A stretch of 64,000 nucleotides of DNA from CBDATA01 sp965202845 (GCA_965202845.1 OZ241856.1:992001-1056000), one strand, 5' to 3'. Shown: positions 1 through 8,507, counted from the stretch's first letter. Notes: a model not told the origin generated them from the letters alone. Numbers and translations are program-made.

Positions 1-291
1 CTCCATGTCCACCCGCCCGTCCGGATCGAACCGGACCCGTTCCTGCTCCAGCAAGGACCGCTGGAGGCCGTCGGGACACATGCCGCGGATCTCCGCCGAA
101 AGCTCCCCCCTGGCGTTCACCACCCGGTGCCAGGGAACCCCCTCCGGACAGTTGCGGAGGGCCCAGCCGGCGGCGCGCGCCGAGAAGGGGACTCCCTGGG
201 CGCGGACGGCCTGCGCCAATCGGCCGTAGGTGGTGACCCGCCCTTCGGGGATCCCGCGCGCCAGCTGGTGTACGCGGTCGAACGCCGCCAT
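1..291 (-). CDS. Alkyltransferase-like (ATL) DNA-binding protein, partial
   Basis: The gene runs off the left edge; 97 N-terminal residues are visible on the reverse strand. They form an Ada/MGMT-type DNA-binding domain (GRVTTYGRLAQ near residue 17, then AGWALRNCPEGVPWHRVVN near residue 42). The active-site motif reads PWHRV where O6-alkylguanine methyltransferases have PCHRV. In this family a Trp in place of the acceptor Cys marks alkyltransferase-like proteins, which bind and flip alkylated guanine but do not repair it and are thought to hand the lesion to nucleotide excision repair. Start taken as ATG at 291; an in-frame ATG at 306 overlaps a TATGCT -10 box and is less likely. The C-terminus is not visible. 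Confidence 0.85.
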   Translation of the reverse strand, partial: MAAFDRVHQLARGIPEGRVTTYGRLAQAVRAQGVPFSARAAGWALRNCPEGVPWHRVVNARGELSAEIRGMCPDGLQRSLLEQERVRFDPDGRVDME

Positions 292-300
292 CCGGCGACG

Positions 301-317
301 TAGCATACTGGGGTATG
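301..317. promoter_or_regulatory. Overlapping divergent promoter between the ATL gene and the membrane protein
   Basis: Both genes start within 24 bases of each other. The minus strand carries TATGCT (307-302), 10 bases before the ATL start. The plus strand carries TAGCATACT just before the ATG at 315. CATAC (304-308), TGGG and GTATG (313-317) form a perfect 5-4-5 inverted repeat that includes the plus-strand start codon. -35 elements are not clear. Confidence 0.4.
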
Positions 318-716
318 GAGCAGTCCCCCATCCCGAGCCCGTGGGCGCGGATCGGAACCTGGATCCAGGACTGGTCGCCGCGGATCTGCGTGTTCAGCCT
401 GGTGGCGACGGTCGCCGGACTCTTTTTCATCAACCTCTGCGACCTGATCTACCAGTGCGGCTGCGTCTCGCTCTGGTCGGGCGGGGTCGCCTATTGCAAC
501 ATCCAGACGCCGGGGCCGCCGGACTGCCCCTTCTGCGACCGGCCGGCGCTCGCCCAGGCCAGCCTGTACGCGACCCTGGGCGTCCAGGGACTCGTGGCGT
601 TCGGACCGACCCGGCTGCGGCTCCCCGGACGCCTGCTCGCCGGGCTGATCGCGTTCCCGGTGGTGGTCGGCGGGTTCGGCCTGGCGCTCGGCCTCCATGC
701 GGGGTACTGGTCCTGA
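315..716 (+). CDS. Small cysteine-rich membrane protein, unknown function
   Basis: 133 residues. Hydrophobic segments lie near residues 24-45, 85-100 and 108-130, so it is probably an integral membrane protein with three or four spans. Between the first and second segments is a loop with six cysteines, including CGC and CPFC. The CPFC is thioredoxin-like in spacing but sits in a short loop, not in a recognisable thioredoxin fold; it could bind metal or be redox-active. I do not recognise a named family. It has its own start close to the divergent ATL gene and is followed by a cupin gene with its own promoter-like region. Function unknown. Confidence 0.7.
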   Translation: MEQSPIPSPWARIGTWIQDWSPRICVFSLVATVAGLFFINLCDLIYQCGCVSLWSGGVAYCNIQTPGPPDCPFCDRPALAQASLYATLGVQGLVAFGPTRLRLPGRLLAGLIAFPVVVGGFGLALGLHAGYWS

Positions 717-722
717 CGGGAA

Positions 723-742
723 GGGCCGGTAGGATTCGGCCC
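723..742 (+). promoter_or_regulatory. Inverted repeat enclosing a TAGGAT -10-like box, upstream of the cupin gene
   Basis: GGGCCG (723-728), an eight-base loop GTAGGATT, then CGGCCC (737-742), a perfect 6-8-6 dyad. TAGGAT (730-735) could be a -10 element for the cupin gene at 778. The dyad could also act as a short terminator for the gene ending at 716, though no T-tract follows. Confidence 0.4.
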
Positions 743-777
743 GCGTCGCGCCCTTGGCGACGCGAAAGGAGCGCCCG

Positions 778-1158
778 ATGAGCGAAGCGCGGAGCCAGGT
801 CCGGCATCTGCGGTGGGACGACATGGAGAAGGAGCGCCTGAGCCCGGTGATCGGGCGGCGCATGATCACCGGGGAGCGGGCGATGCTCACCCACGTCTAT
901 CTGGACAAGGGCGCGGTGGTGCCGATGCACGCGCACGACAACGAGCAGATCACCTACGTGCTCAAGGGCGCGCTCCGGTTCTGGATCGAGTCCGAGGACT
1001 CGGAGCCCATCGACGTGCGGGAGGGCGAGGTGCTGGTCCTCCCCTCGTGGGTTCCGCACAAGGCGCTCGCGCTGGAGGACACCCTCGACGTGGACATCTT
1101 CACGCCGCCCCGCCAGGACTGGCTGGACGGGACGGACGACTACCTGCGCGGAGGCTGA
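778..1158 (+). CDS. Cupin-domain protein
   Basis: 126 residues, a single small cupin beta-barrel. Motif 1 (PMHAHDNEQITYVLKG, about residues 44-59) carries two His and a Glu as likely metal ligands. Motif 2 (GEVLVLPSWVPHKA) carries the last His. Such single-domain cupins are often metal-dependent dioxygenases, isomerases or small-molecule sensors; the substrate cannot be read from the sequence. Start chosen at ATG 778 because AAGGAG lies six bases upstream; an in-frame ATG at 754 has no ribosome-binding site. The next gene starts 15 bases after its stop, so they may be co-transcribed. Confidence 0.85.
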   Translation: MSEARSQVRHLRWDDMEKERLSPVIGRRMITGERAMLTHVYLDKGAVVPMHAHDNEQITYVLKGALRFWIESEDSEPIDVREGEVLVLPSWVPHKALALEDTLDVDIFTPPRQDWLDGTDDYLRGG

Positions 1159-1173
1159 TCCGGACGGCGCCCG

Positions 1174-3378
1174 ATGCGGGACGAACGGCCGGCGCGGGCC
1201 GGCGGAGCGGCGGCGTGGGTCGCGGCCCTCCTGATGATCCTCGCCGGAGGATTGCTCTACGCGCCGGGGATGCTCTCCCTGGCCAGCGGCTTCGTCGCCC
1301 TGGTCGCCGGGATTCTCGCGCTTTCCCTGGCGACGCTTCTGGCGCGCTACCTGCTGCGGGACGCCGAGTGGCTGCGTTCGGACGCGGCGATCCTGACGCT
1401 CGCCGCGCTGGCCGGACTGTTCCTGTTCCGGGGCGAATTCGTCCGCTGGCCGTCCCAGCTTTTCCCGTGGATTCTCCTCGCCGGGCTGGGCGGGCCGCTG
1501 CTGTTCGGGTGGGGGTTCGGGACGGTCTTCGGACGGGGGAGAGGGCGCGGCGGCTGGCTGCTGATGACCGGCGGACTCGCGCTGCTCGCCGGCGGCGTGT
1601 CCTGGCTGCTCTGGAGCGGCCCGCGCCCCTTTCCCCGGGAACCGCTGGATTTCGACGCGGTCTCCACGGCGCTCGACGTCGATCCGGGGGCGCCCGGAGA
1701 CCATCCGGTCGAGTCGCTCTTCTACGGCAGCGGAACGGATCGGCGCCGACCCGAATTCGGGCCCGAAGTGGACATCGTGACCGAGCCGGCGGACCTGGGG
1801 CCGGTGCTCCCGGAATGGACCGGCTTTCGCGCCGCCCACCGGGAGTGGTGGTGGGGGTTCGGCATCTCCGAGGCGCCGATCAACGGCCGGATGCAGCTTC
1901 CCCGGGGGGCGCCGGGGGATCGCCGCCCGGTCGCGCTCCTGGTGCACGGCAACCACGGCATGGAGGATTTCTCGGACGACGGCTACGGCTATCTCACCGG
2001 GATGCTCGCGAGCCACGGCATCGTCGGCGTCTCGGTGGACGCCAACTTCCTGAACGGAACCTGGTCCGGGGATTTCCGGGGGCGCGAGATGCCGGCGCGC
2101 GGCGTTTTGCTGCTGGAGCATCTGGCGGCGCTCCGGGAGATGGACCGGGACCCCGACTCGCCGCTGCACCAGCGTCTCGATCTGGACCGGGTCGCCTTGG
2201 TCGGCCACTCCCGCGGGGGCGAGGCGGCCGCGATCGCGGCGGTGTTCAACGATCTGGATCATTTCCCGGACCGGGCCGAAGTGGAGTTCGACTACCGCTT
2301 CGGGATCCGCTCGGTCGTCGCCATCGCCCAGATCGACGCCCGCTATCCGAGGCGGATGACGCTCGAGGACACGCACTTCCTCGCGCTCCACGGGTCGCAC
2401 GACACCGACGAACCCAGCTTCCACGGGTTGCGCCAGTACCACCGCGCCCGCTTCAGCGGGCGTCCGCTGGAGGGCGCGATCCCCTTCGGAATCAAGGCCG
2501 GCATCCTCCTCCACGGCGGCAACCACGGGCAGTTCAATTCCACTTGGGGGATGGACTCCGGCCTGCCCGGATCGCTCTGGCTGAACCGGGCGCCGCTGGT
2601 TTCCGAGGAGACGCAGCGCCAGGTGGCGCGCTCGTACATCGCGGCGTTCCTGCGCGCCACGCTGCTGGGCGAGACCCGGTGGCTGCCGCTGCTGCGCGAC
2701 TACCGGGCCGGGGAGCGGTTCCTCCCGGACATCCCGTACCTGAACCAGTACGCGGACGGACGCACCGACCTGTTCGCCACTTTCGAGGAGGACCTGGACG
2801 TCGGGACCGGCGCCGCGCCGTGGACCCGGATCCACGCGGAGGGATTCTCCCGCTGGCGCGAGGAGGAGGTGATGTTCCGGGACGGCTCGAGGCAGGCGAC
2901 ATCAGCGGTGCGGTTGCGGATCGGGGCGAACCCGGAAACGCCCCCGGTCTACGAAATCCGCTTCCTCGACCAGCCGAGCGTGGGCGGAGAGGACGAACTG
3001 GTGTTCGCGCTGACCTGGATTCCGGATCGCGCGGGCGACGGCGGGGGGCCGCTTTCGCTCGAGGTCGAGCTGGTCCAGAGGCTTTGCCCTCCCGAGGCGG
3101 AGTGCGCGGACGCCGCATTCCGGCCGGTGGCGGTCCCCTCGCCGGAACCCGCCTTCGAGGTGCGGTTCCTCAAGTCGGGTCGGATGGATCGGGCGCGGTA
3201 TCGGAACCCGATCGAGGCGATTCCGCAGGCGCGCGCGATCCCGGTCCGGGAGCTGACCGGAACGACCGCCGCCGCGTCGGTCCGGGCGGTGCGCTTCGCC
3301 TTCCAGGGGACGCCCCCGGGAGACGTCCTGCTGGACGACATCGGGTGGCGGCGCGCGCCGCCCCCCGAAAGTCCATGA
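1174..3378 (+). CDS. Membrane-anchored alpha/beta hydrolase
   Basis: 734 residues. Residues 12-60, 75-115 and 125-150 contain about five hydrophobic segments, so the N-terminal fifth is a membrane anchor. An alpha/beta-hydrolase domain follows: VALLVHGNHG (oxyanion strand), then GHSRGGEAA near residue 346 as the nucleophile elbow with Ser, and LHGSHD further on. The C-terminal 200 residues look beta-rich and contain no motif I recognise. Probably an esterase or lipase facing the periplasm; substrate unknown. The last codon overlaps the start of the RibD-like gene (ATGA), which suggests translational coupling. Confidence 0.7.
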   Translation: MRDERPARAGGAAAWVAALLMILAGGLLYAPGMLSLASGFVALVAGILALSLATLLARYLLRDAEWLRSDAAILTLAALAGLFLFRGEFVRWPSQLFPWILLAGLGGPLLFGWGFGTVFGRGRGRGGWLLMTGGLALLAGGVSWLLWSGPRPFPREPLDFDAVSTALDVDPGAPGDHPVESLFYGSGTDRRRPEFGPEVDIVTEPADLGPVLPEWTGFRAAHREWWWGFGISEAPINGRMQLPRGAPGDRRPVALLVHGNHGMEDFSDDGYGYLTGMLASHGIVGVSVDANFLNGTWSGDFRGREMPARGVLLLEHLAALREMDRDPDSPLHQRLDLDRVALVGHSRGGEAAAIAAVFNDLDHFPDRAEVEFDYRFGIRSVVAIAQIDARYPRRMTLEDTHFLALHGSHDTDEPSFHGLRQYHRARFSGRPLEGAIPFGIKAGILLHGGNHGQFNSTWGMDSGLPGSLWLNRAPLVSEETQRQVARSYIAAFLRATLLGETRWLPLLRDYRAGERFLPDIPYLNQYADGRTDLFATFEEDLDVGTGAAPWTRIHAEGFSRWREEEVMFRDGSRQATSAVRLRIGANPETPPVYEIRFLDQPSVGGEDELVFALTWIPDRAGDGGGPLSLEVELVQRLCPPEAECADAAFRPVAVPSPEPAFEVRFLKSGRMDRARYRNPIEAIPQARAIPVRELTGTTAAASVRAVRFAFQGTPPGDVLLDDIGWRRAPPPESP

Positions 3379-4088
3379 AATCGGCGGTCGAGGCGCTGGT
3401 GGCGGAGCTGGTCGGGTCGCCCCGGCGCCACCGCCCCAGCCGCCCTTCGATCACCGCGACCTACGCGCAGAGTCTCGATGGCTCCATCGCGGCCCATCCG
3501 GGAGAACCGCTCCGGTTGAGCGGGAGCGGCTCCCTGGAGCTGACCCACCGGTTGCGCTCGCAGCACGATGCGATCCTGGTGGGCATCGGCACCGTGCTCG
3601 CCGACGACCCGCAGCTGAACGTCCGCCTCGCGGTCGGACGCAACCCCGATCCGGTCGTCCTCGACAGCCGGTTGCGGCTGCCGCTCGCCTCCCGGCTCCT
3701 CGAGGGGGCGGCGGAGGAGCGGAACCTGCTGGTCGCCACCACCGAAAACGCGCCGCCCGAGGCGGCGGACCGCCTTCGGGAGCGGGGCGTCGCCATCCAG
3801 GAGTTCCCGGCTGACGCCGACGGCAGGGTGCCGCTGCCTCCGCTGATGCGCCTGCTCTGGCGGCGGGGCGCGCGGCGGCTGCTGGTGGAGGGGGGAGGCC
3901 GGGTGCTCACTTCGCTCTTCGCCGACCGGCTGGTGGACTGCGCGGTGATCACCATCGCCCCCCGGCTGGTCGGCGGGGAGCCGGCGCTCGCCCGGGTCGA
4001 AAACGCGGTCGCGCTGCGCCAATGGCGCTGGGAGCGGTTCGAGGACGACCTGGTGCTGGCCGGCGCCCCCGACTTCCGCAGTCGCTGA
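3375..4088 (+). CDS. RibD C-terminal-type reductase
   Basis: 237 residues matching the RibD_C/dihydrofolate-reductase-like fold that reduces pyrimidine or pterin intermediates with NADPH. Visible family features are TYAQSLDGSIA near the N-terminus, the LRSQHDAILVGIGTVLADDP block, the LLVEGGGRV nucleotide-binding segment, and a C-terminal IAPRLVGG. There is no N-terminal deaminase domain, so it is not a full bifunctional RibD. It overlaps both neighbours by stop-start contacts (ATGA and TGATG), so it is in one transcript with the hydrolase and the MDR enzyme. The true substrate is open: riboflavin precursor or a pterin. Confidence 0.8.
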   Translation: MKSAVEALVAELVGSPRRHRPSRPSITATYAQSLDGSIAAHPGEPLRLSGSGSLELTHRLRSQHDAILVGIGTVLADDPQLNVRLAVGRNPDPVVLDSRLRLPLASRLLEGAAEERNLLVATTENAPPEAADRLRERGVAIQEFPADADGRVPLPPLMRLLWRRGARRLLVEGGGRVLTSLFADRLVDCAVITIAPRLVGGEPALARVENAVALRQWRWERFEDDLVLAGAPDFRSR

Positions 4089-5089
4089 TGCCCCGGGAAC
4101 GGCTTTCGGTCTGGTTCGAAGGCCCGCGGACAATCGGGGTGCGGGCCGATGCGCTCCCGGATCCTCCCGCTGGCAAGGCGCAGGTACGGACCCGGCTCGC
4201 CATGATCAGCGCCGGAACCGAACTGGCGGCGTGGCGCGGGGATCTGGATCCGGACATGGCGCGGGACGAGACGATCCCGGCGCTCGCCGGCGGCGGATTC
4301 CGCTTTCCCTTCCGGTACGGGTACGCGACGGTCGGCGAGGTGGAGGCGGTCGGACCGGGAGTCGCGCGCGAGTCGCTTCCTCCGGGGCCGGTGTTCGCCT
4401 TCGCGCCGCACCAGACGCGATTTCATGCGGACCCCGCCGAGCTGCTGCCGGTTCCCGACGGGATGCCGGTGGAACGCGGAGTCTCCTTTCCCCATGTCGA
4501 GACGGCGGTGAACCTGCTGCTGGACGGCCCCCCCAGGGTCGGCGACCGCGCGCTGGTGATCGGGCAGGGGATGCTGGGACTCACCCTGACCGCGCTGCTG
4601 GCGCGCTTCCCGCTGGGCGACCTGGCGGCGGTCGAGCCGCGGCGGGACCGCCGGGCGCTCGCGCTGCGCCTGGGGGCGAAGAGCGCGCTGACGCCCGAAG
4701 CGGCCGAATCCCGGTGGACCCGGCGCGCCGATCGGGTCTTCGAGGTTTCGGGAAGCGCGGCCGGGCTGAACATGGGAATCGATCTCGTGGCGCGCGACGG
4801 GACGCTGGTCGCCGGCTCGTGGCTCGGGAAAGGCGAAACGGCGCTTCGCCTGGGCGGCTGGTTCCACCGGGGGCGGGTGAAGGTGGTGTCGAGCCAGGTG
4901 AGCCATCTGCCGCCGCTCGGCCCCGGCTGGTCGGTGGAGCGCCGCAGGAACGTCGCGTGGGCGCTGCTCGGCGAACTGCCGCTGGAGGAGCTGCCGATGT
5001 TCCGCGTCCCCTTCGAGGACGCCGCCGCCGCCTACGCCAGGCTGGACCGGGGCGAGGCGCTGACCGCGACTCTGGCGCCCTCGTCGTAG
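4088..5089 (+). CDS. MDR-family (zinc-type) alcohol dehydrogenase-like protein
   Basis: 333 residues, medium-chain dehydrogenase/reductase. The N-terminal catalytic domain holds ISAGTELAAWRGD and YGYATVGEVEAVGPGV; the Rossmann domain begins at DRALVIGQGMLGL (about residue 154). The usual GHE zinc motif and structural four-Cys loop are missing, so this is a divergent MDR member of the sort annotated as zinc-binding dehydrogenase without zinc ligands. Start at ATG 4088 overlaps the upstream stop by one base. A RibD-like reductase next to an MDR enzyme is a recurrent pairing in bacteria. Its 3' end overlaps the convergent ppk gene by 58 bases. Confidence 0.8.
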   Translation: MPRERLSVWFEGPRTIGVRADALPDPPAGKAQVRTRLAMISAGTELAAWRGDLDPDMARDETIPALAGGGFRFPFRYGYATVGEVEAVGPGVARESLPPGPVFAFAPHQTRFHADPAELLPVPDGMPVERGVSFPHVETAVNLLLDGPPRVGDRALVIGQGMLGLTLTALLARFPLGDLAAVEPRRDRRALALRLGAKSALTPEAAESRWTRRADRVFEVSGSAAGLNMGIDLVARDGTLVAGSWLGKGETALRLGGWFHRGRVKVVSSQVSHLPPLGPGWSVERRRNVAWALLGELPLEELPMFRVPFEDAAAAYARLDRGEALTATLAPSS

Positions 5090-7158
5090 TCCGGTTCCCC
5101 GGGATTGCGGGCGAGCCAGTCCTCGATCTCCGCCTGGGCGCGGCGGGGAGCGCCGGTGCGGGGAACCCGCTCGTTGCGTCCCGCCGAATCGTGCCTGCGC
5201 GCCTTGGTGTTGTCGGCCCACTGGATCTCGAAGTACGCGCAAAGCGCCGCCTGGCTGCGCGGGTCCAGGATGGGGCAGGCGACCTCGATGCGGCGTTCGA
5301 AGTTGCGGGGCATCCAGTCGGCGGAGGCCATCCAGGTGCGGGGCGCGCCGCCGTTTCCGAAGGTGAAGAAACGGGTGTGCTCCAGATAGCGATCGATGAT
5401 GCCGACTGCTTGCAATCGGGGAGGGATGTGCGACGGATCGAGCGGCAACGCCAGCGTTCCGCGAATCTGGAGCCGGACCGCGACGCCGGCTTCGGCGGCT
5501 TCGAGGAGACGATGGATCGTTCCCGGATCGGTCAGGTGATTCAGCTTGGCGTCGATGCGGGCCGGTTCGCCCCGGCGGGCGCGTTCGGTTTCCGCCTCGA
5601 TGAACCGCCCGACGGCGGCGCCCAGCGTCCAGGGCGCCACCAGCAGGTGGTGGAAGGTCCGGTCCTCGTAGGGGCGGCGGACGATGCGGAACAGGGTGGC
5701 GATGTCCTCGCAGAGGCCGCGGTGCGCGGTGAGCAGGAAGTGGTCGGTGTAGAGCCGCCCGGTGTTTTCGTTCATGTTGCCGGTGCCGAGCAACCCGTAG
5801 AGCGCCTTCTTTCCGTGCTCCCGGCGCTCGATCAGGCCGAGCTTGGCGTGCACCTTGAGCTCTTCGGGGCCGAAGACGACGCGCACTCCTTCGCGGATGA
5901 GCAGGTCGGTGAACTCGAGGTTGCTGGCTTCGTCGAAGCGGGCGGTGAGCTCCACGACCGCGGTGACCCGCTTGCCGTTCCGCGCCGCGTTGATGAGCGC
6001 CCGCACGATGCCCGAGTTGGTCGCCACCCGGTACAGCGTCACCGCGATCCGCGTGACCTTGGGGTCGATGGCGGCTTCCCGGAGCAGGTCGATGAGATAC
6101 GAGAACCGCTGGTACGGGGTGTGGAGCAGGATGTCCCGGCGTCGGATCGCGCTCAGGATGGCGCCCCCCGCATCGATCCCGGGCGTCGGCAGCGGTTCCC
6201 GCGACGGGTAGCGCAGATTGGGGTCCACTTCGGGAAAATCAATGAAATCCTTGAAGTTGTGATGCCTCCCGCCGGGAACCAGCGAGCTCCGCTCGTCCAC
6301 GTCCAGATTCCGCCGGAGCGCTTCCAGGAGGTCCTCCGGCATCGCCTGGTCGTAGACGAAGCGAACCAGGTCGGCGGTGCGGCGGCGGAGGACGCTCTTC
6401 TCCACCTTGGTCAGGTAGCTCTCCTTCGGGTGGCCGTCGAGGTCCAGTTCGGCGTCCCGGGTCAGCTTCACCACGTACCCGTCGGCGCGATGCGCCTGGA
6501 AGATGGAGAAGACGTCGGCGAGTCCGAAGCGGATGACGTCCTCGAGGAGGATGAAGGACGCCGTTCCCGGGGAGTCGGGCAGCCGGACGAAGCGGGGCGC
6601 GACCCGGGTCGGCACGTCCACGATCGCATGCATCGGGTTCCGGGTCCCCTCCCGTTCGACCCGGACGCCCAGGTAGATGTCCCGTTCGGAGAGGACCAGG
6701 CGGCGGGCGCCGCTCTGGAGGAGGATCGGGGTGAGCCAGGGCCGCACGTCCCGCTCGAAGAAGTCGCCGACGAAGCCGCGCTGCTCCTCGTTCAGCTCTC
6801 CCTCGGAGCGGATGCGGATGCCGTGCTCCTCGAGCTCTTGGAGCACGTTCCGGTAGGTGGTGAGGAACACCGCCTGGTCCGAGAGGATCCGGCGCTGGAT
6901 CTGGTCGAGCAATTCCTTCGGCGGGGTCCCCAGCAGGGAGGCGCCGAGCGAACCGAGCCGCTCGAGCCGCTGGATGGTGGCCACCCGGACCCGGTAGTAC
7001 TCGTCCTGGTTGTTCGAGAAAATCCCGAGGAAGCGAAGGCGTTCGAGGAGCGGAACTTCGGGATCCCCGGCTTCCTGGAGCACCCGCGCGTTGAAGGCGA
7101 GCTGCGAGAGCTCCCGGGGCACGAGCGGGGTCTCGCGGGGGGTCTGGGGGAGGGACAT
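5032..7158 (-). CDS. ppk1: Polyphosphate kinase 1
   Basis: 708 residues, full length for PPK1. It reversibly transfers the gamma phosphate of ATP to polyphosphate, for phosphate storage and stress responses. Visible features: the N-terminal helical domain with FLGIFSNNQDEYYRVRV, the phospholipase-D-like catalytic domains with YQRF near residue 350, and LKVHAKL, whose His (about residue 437) is the expected phospho-acceptor. LGTGNMNENT and TDHFLL follow. The C-terminal tail after the last domain is basic and hydrophilic. Start ATG 7158 has GGGAGG ten bases upstream. The 3' end overlaps the convergent MDR gene. Confidence 0.97.
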   Translation of the reverse strand: MSLPQTPRETPLVPRELSQLAFNARVLQEAGDPEVPLLERLRFLGIFSNNQDEYYRVRVATIQRLERLGSLGASLLGTPPKELLDQIQRRILSDQAVFLTTYRNVLQELEEHGIRIRSEGELNEEQRGFVGDFFERDVRPWLTPILLQSGARRLVLSERDIYLGVRVEREGTRNPMHAIVDVPTRVAPRFVRLPDSPGTASFILLEDVIRFGLADVFSIFQAHRADGYVVKLTRDAELDLDGHPKESYLTKVEKSVLRRRTADLVRFVYDQAMPEDLLEALRRNLDVDERSSLVPGGRHHNFKDFIDFPEVDPNLRYPSREPLPTPGIDAGGAILSAIRRRDILLHTPYQRFSYLIDLLREAAIDPKVTRIAVTLYRVATNSGIVRALINAARNGKRVTAVVELTARFDEASNLEFTDLLIREGVRVVFGPEELKVHAKLGLIERREHGKKALYGLLGTGNMNENTGRLYTDHFLLTAHRGLCEDIATLFRIVRRPYEDRTFHHLLVAPWTLGAAVGRFIEAETERARRGEPARIDAKLNHLTDPGTIHRLLEAAEAGVAVRLQIRGTLALPLDPSHIPPRLQAVGIIDRYLEHTRFFTFGNGGAPRTWMASADWMPRNFERRIEVACPILDPRSQAALCAYFEIQWADNTKARRHDSAGRNERVPRTGAPRRAQAEIEDWLARNPGEPDYDEGARVAVSASPRSSLA

Positions 7159-7168
7159 GAGGGGCGCG

Positions 7169-7188
7169 CCTCCCGTACAATGGGGAGG
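7169..7188 (+). promoter_or_regulatory. Inverted repeat enclosing a TACAAT -10-like box, between ppk1 and the SDR gene
   Basis: CCTCCC (7169-7174), loop GTACAATG, GGGAGG (7183-7188): a perfect 6-8-6 dyad with TACAAT at 7176-7181. Same geometry as the dyad at 723-742. Both divergent genes start within 12 bases of it, so it may serve as a shared operator. The right arm also looks like a ribosome-binding site but touches the ATG at 7189. Confidence 0.45.
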
Positions 7189-8028
7189 ATGCTGGGCGCC
7201 CCCGTAGACTACGCGAGCGAGCGGGAGCGGAGTCCGGTGACGCTGGTGACCGGCGCCTCCACCGGGATTGGCCGGGAGCTCGCCGAGCTCGCCGCCCGCG
7301 ACGGTCGGGAGGTGGCGCTGGTGGCCCGGAACCCGGAAAGGCTGGAGGCGGCGGCCCGGGACATCGAGCGGCGGCACCGGGTGCGGGCGACGGCGATGGC
7401 GAGGAACCTGGCGGCGCCCGGCGCAGTGGACGCGCTCATGGCCGATATGGAGGGGAAGGGACTGGAAGTGGACTTTCTCATCAACAACGCCGGCTTCGGG
7501 GTCAGCCGGCGCTTCCCGGACGTGGGCATCGCGGCCCAGCAGGACATGATCGCCCTCAACGCGGCGGCGGTCGCCGAGCTCTGCCGGAGGTGTCTTCCGG
7601 CGATGTTGAAGCGGGGGCGGGGGCGGATTCTGAACGTGGGTTCGGCGGCGGCTTTCGTCCCCGGACTCGGCTTCACCGTGTATGCGGCGACCAAGGCGTT
7701 CGTGCAGCACCTTTCCGAGGGACTCGCCGGGGAGCTGCGCGGGACCGGGGTCACGGTGAGCGTGCTCTGCCCCGGGCCGGTGGACACTCCGTTTCTGGGG
7801 ACGGCGGGCATCCGTTCGCTTTCGGGAATCCGCGCCCTGGCGCTGGCCCGGCCCGATGCGGTGGCGCGCGCCGGCTACCGGGGAGCGCTCCGCGGCAAGG
7901 CGGTGATCCATCCGGGGCTTCTGCCGCGCCTGGTCCCGCTGGTTCCCCGTTTCGTTCCCCGCTTCCTGCTGCGCCGGATCGGCGCGCGGGTCGGCCGGGA
8001 ACTCGCCCCTTCGGGGGCCGCCCGGTGA
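7189..8028 (+). CDS. Short-chain dehydrogenase/reductase
   Basis: 279 residues, classical SDR. TGASTGIGRE is the NAD(P)-binding TGxxxGxG motif, NNAG follows, Ser is in NVGSAAAF, and YAATK is the catalytic YxxxK. The C-terminal LPRLVPLVPRFVPRFLLRRI may be amphipathic and membrane-touching, as in the DltE/HSD-like SDRs. Substrate unknown. Start is uncertain: ATG 7189 directly follows GGGAGG with no spacing, and the TACAAT box upstream would put the transcript start in this region, so a later GTG (just before TLVTGAS) is possible. GTGA overlap with the next gene. Confidence 0.85.
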   Translation: MLGAPVDYASERERSPVTLVTGASTGIGRELAELAARDGREVALVARNPERLEAAARDIERRHRVRATAMARNLAAPGAVDALMADMEGKGLEVDFLINNAGFGVSRRFPDVGIAAQQDMIALNAAAVAELCRRCLPAMLKRGRGRILNVGSAAAFVPGLGFTVYAATKAFVQHLSEGLAGELRGTGVTVSVLCPGPVDTPFLGTAGIRSLSGIRALALARPDAVARAGYRGALRGKAVIHPGLLPRLVPLVPRFVPRFLLRRIGARVGRELAPSGAAR

Positions 8029-8507
8029 GCCGGCTTCCCCCGCACCGCTTCCTCGACGAGCGGGGCATCCCGTGGGAACGCCGCACGTTCCCGCCGGAGA
8101 CGCCGAAGGGCGCGGCCTCGGTGGCCCGGGCGCTGGGGTTTCGTCCCGGTCAGATGGTCAAGACGCTCATCTTCCGGTCGGGGACCGGCGAGCGGGCGCT
8201 GGTCGGGGTCGGCGGCGACCGGAGCGTGATCTCCGGCCGGCTGAAAAAGGCGATGGGGAACCGGAACATCCGTCTGGCGTCGCCCGAAGATGTGCTGGAA
8301 CACACCGGGTACGCGATCGGCTCCATTCCGCCGGTCGGCTGGCAGCAGCCGGGCGCCCGCACCTTCCTGGATCGGGCCCTGATGCGGGAGCCGGTGCTGG
8401 GAGTCGGCGCCGGCGTCTGGGGGGAGGAAATCCTGATCAAGCCGGACGATCTGGCCCGCGCCGCCGACGCCATCGTGGTCAACCTGACCGAGGCGGAGGA
8501 TTCTTGA
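8025..8507 (+). CDS. YbaK/EbsC-family aminoacyl-tRNA editing protein
   Basis: 160 residues, a single YbaK/prolyl-tRNA-editing domain. Family members deacylate mischarged tRNA (for example Cys-tRNA-Pro). Visible: RRTFPPETPKGAASVARALG, then MVKTLIFRSG with the conserved Lys, GDRSVISGRLKKAMG, and GSIPPVGW with the GxxxP loop. Start GTG 8025 overlaps the SDR stop and the gene ends in a TGATG overlap with the next gene, so at least four genes from 7189 to 10635 form one operon. Substrate specificity cannot be read from the sequence. Confidence 0.9.
   Translation: MSRLPPHRFLDERGIPWERRTFPPETPKGAASVARALGFRPGQMVKTLIFRSGTGERALVGVGGDRSVISGRLKKAMGNRNIRLASPEDVLEHTGYAIGSIPPVGWQQPGARTFLDRALMREPVLGVGAGVWGEEILIKPDDLARAADAIVVNLTEAEDS

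Noticed and set aside
430..2835. 801-codon open frame on the minus strand
   Set aside because: Antisense to the alpha/beta hydrolase gene, no motif, no start signal.
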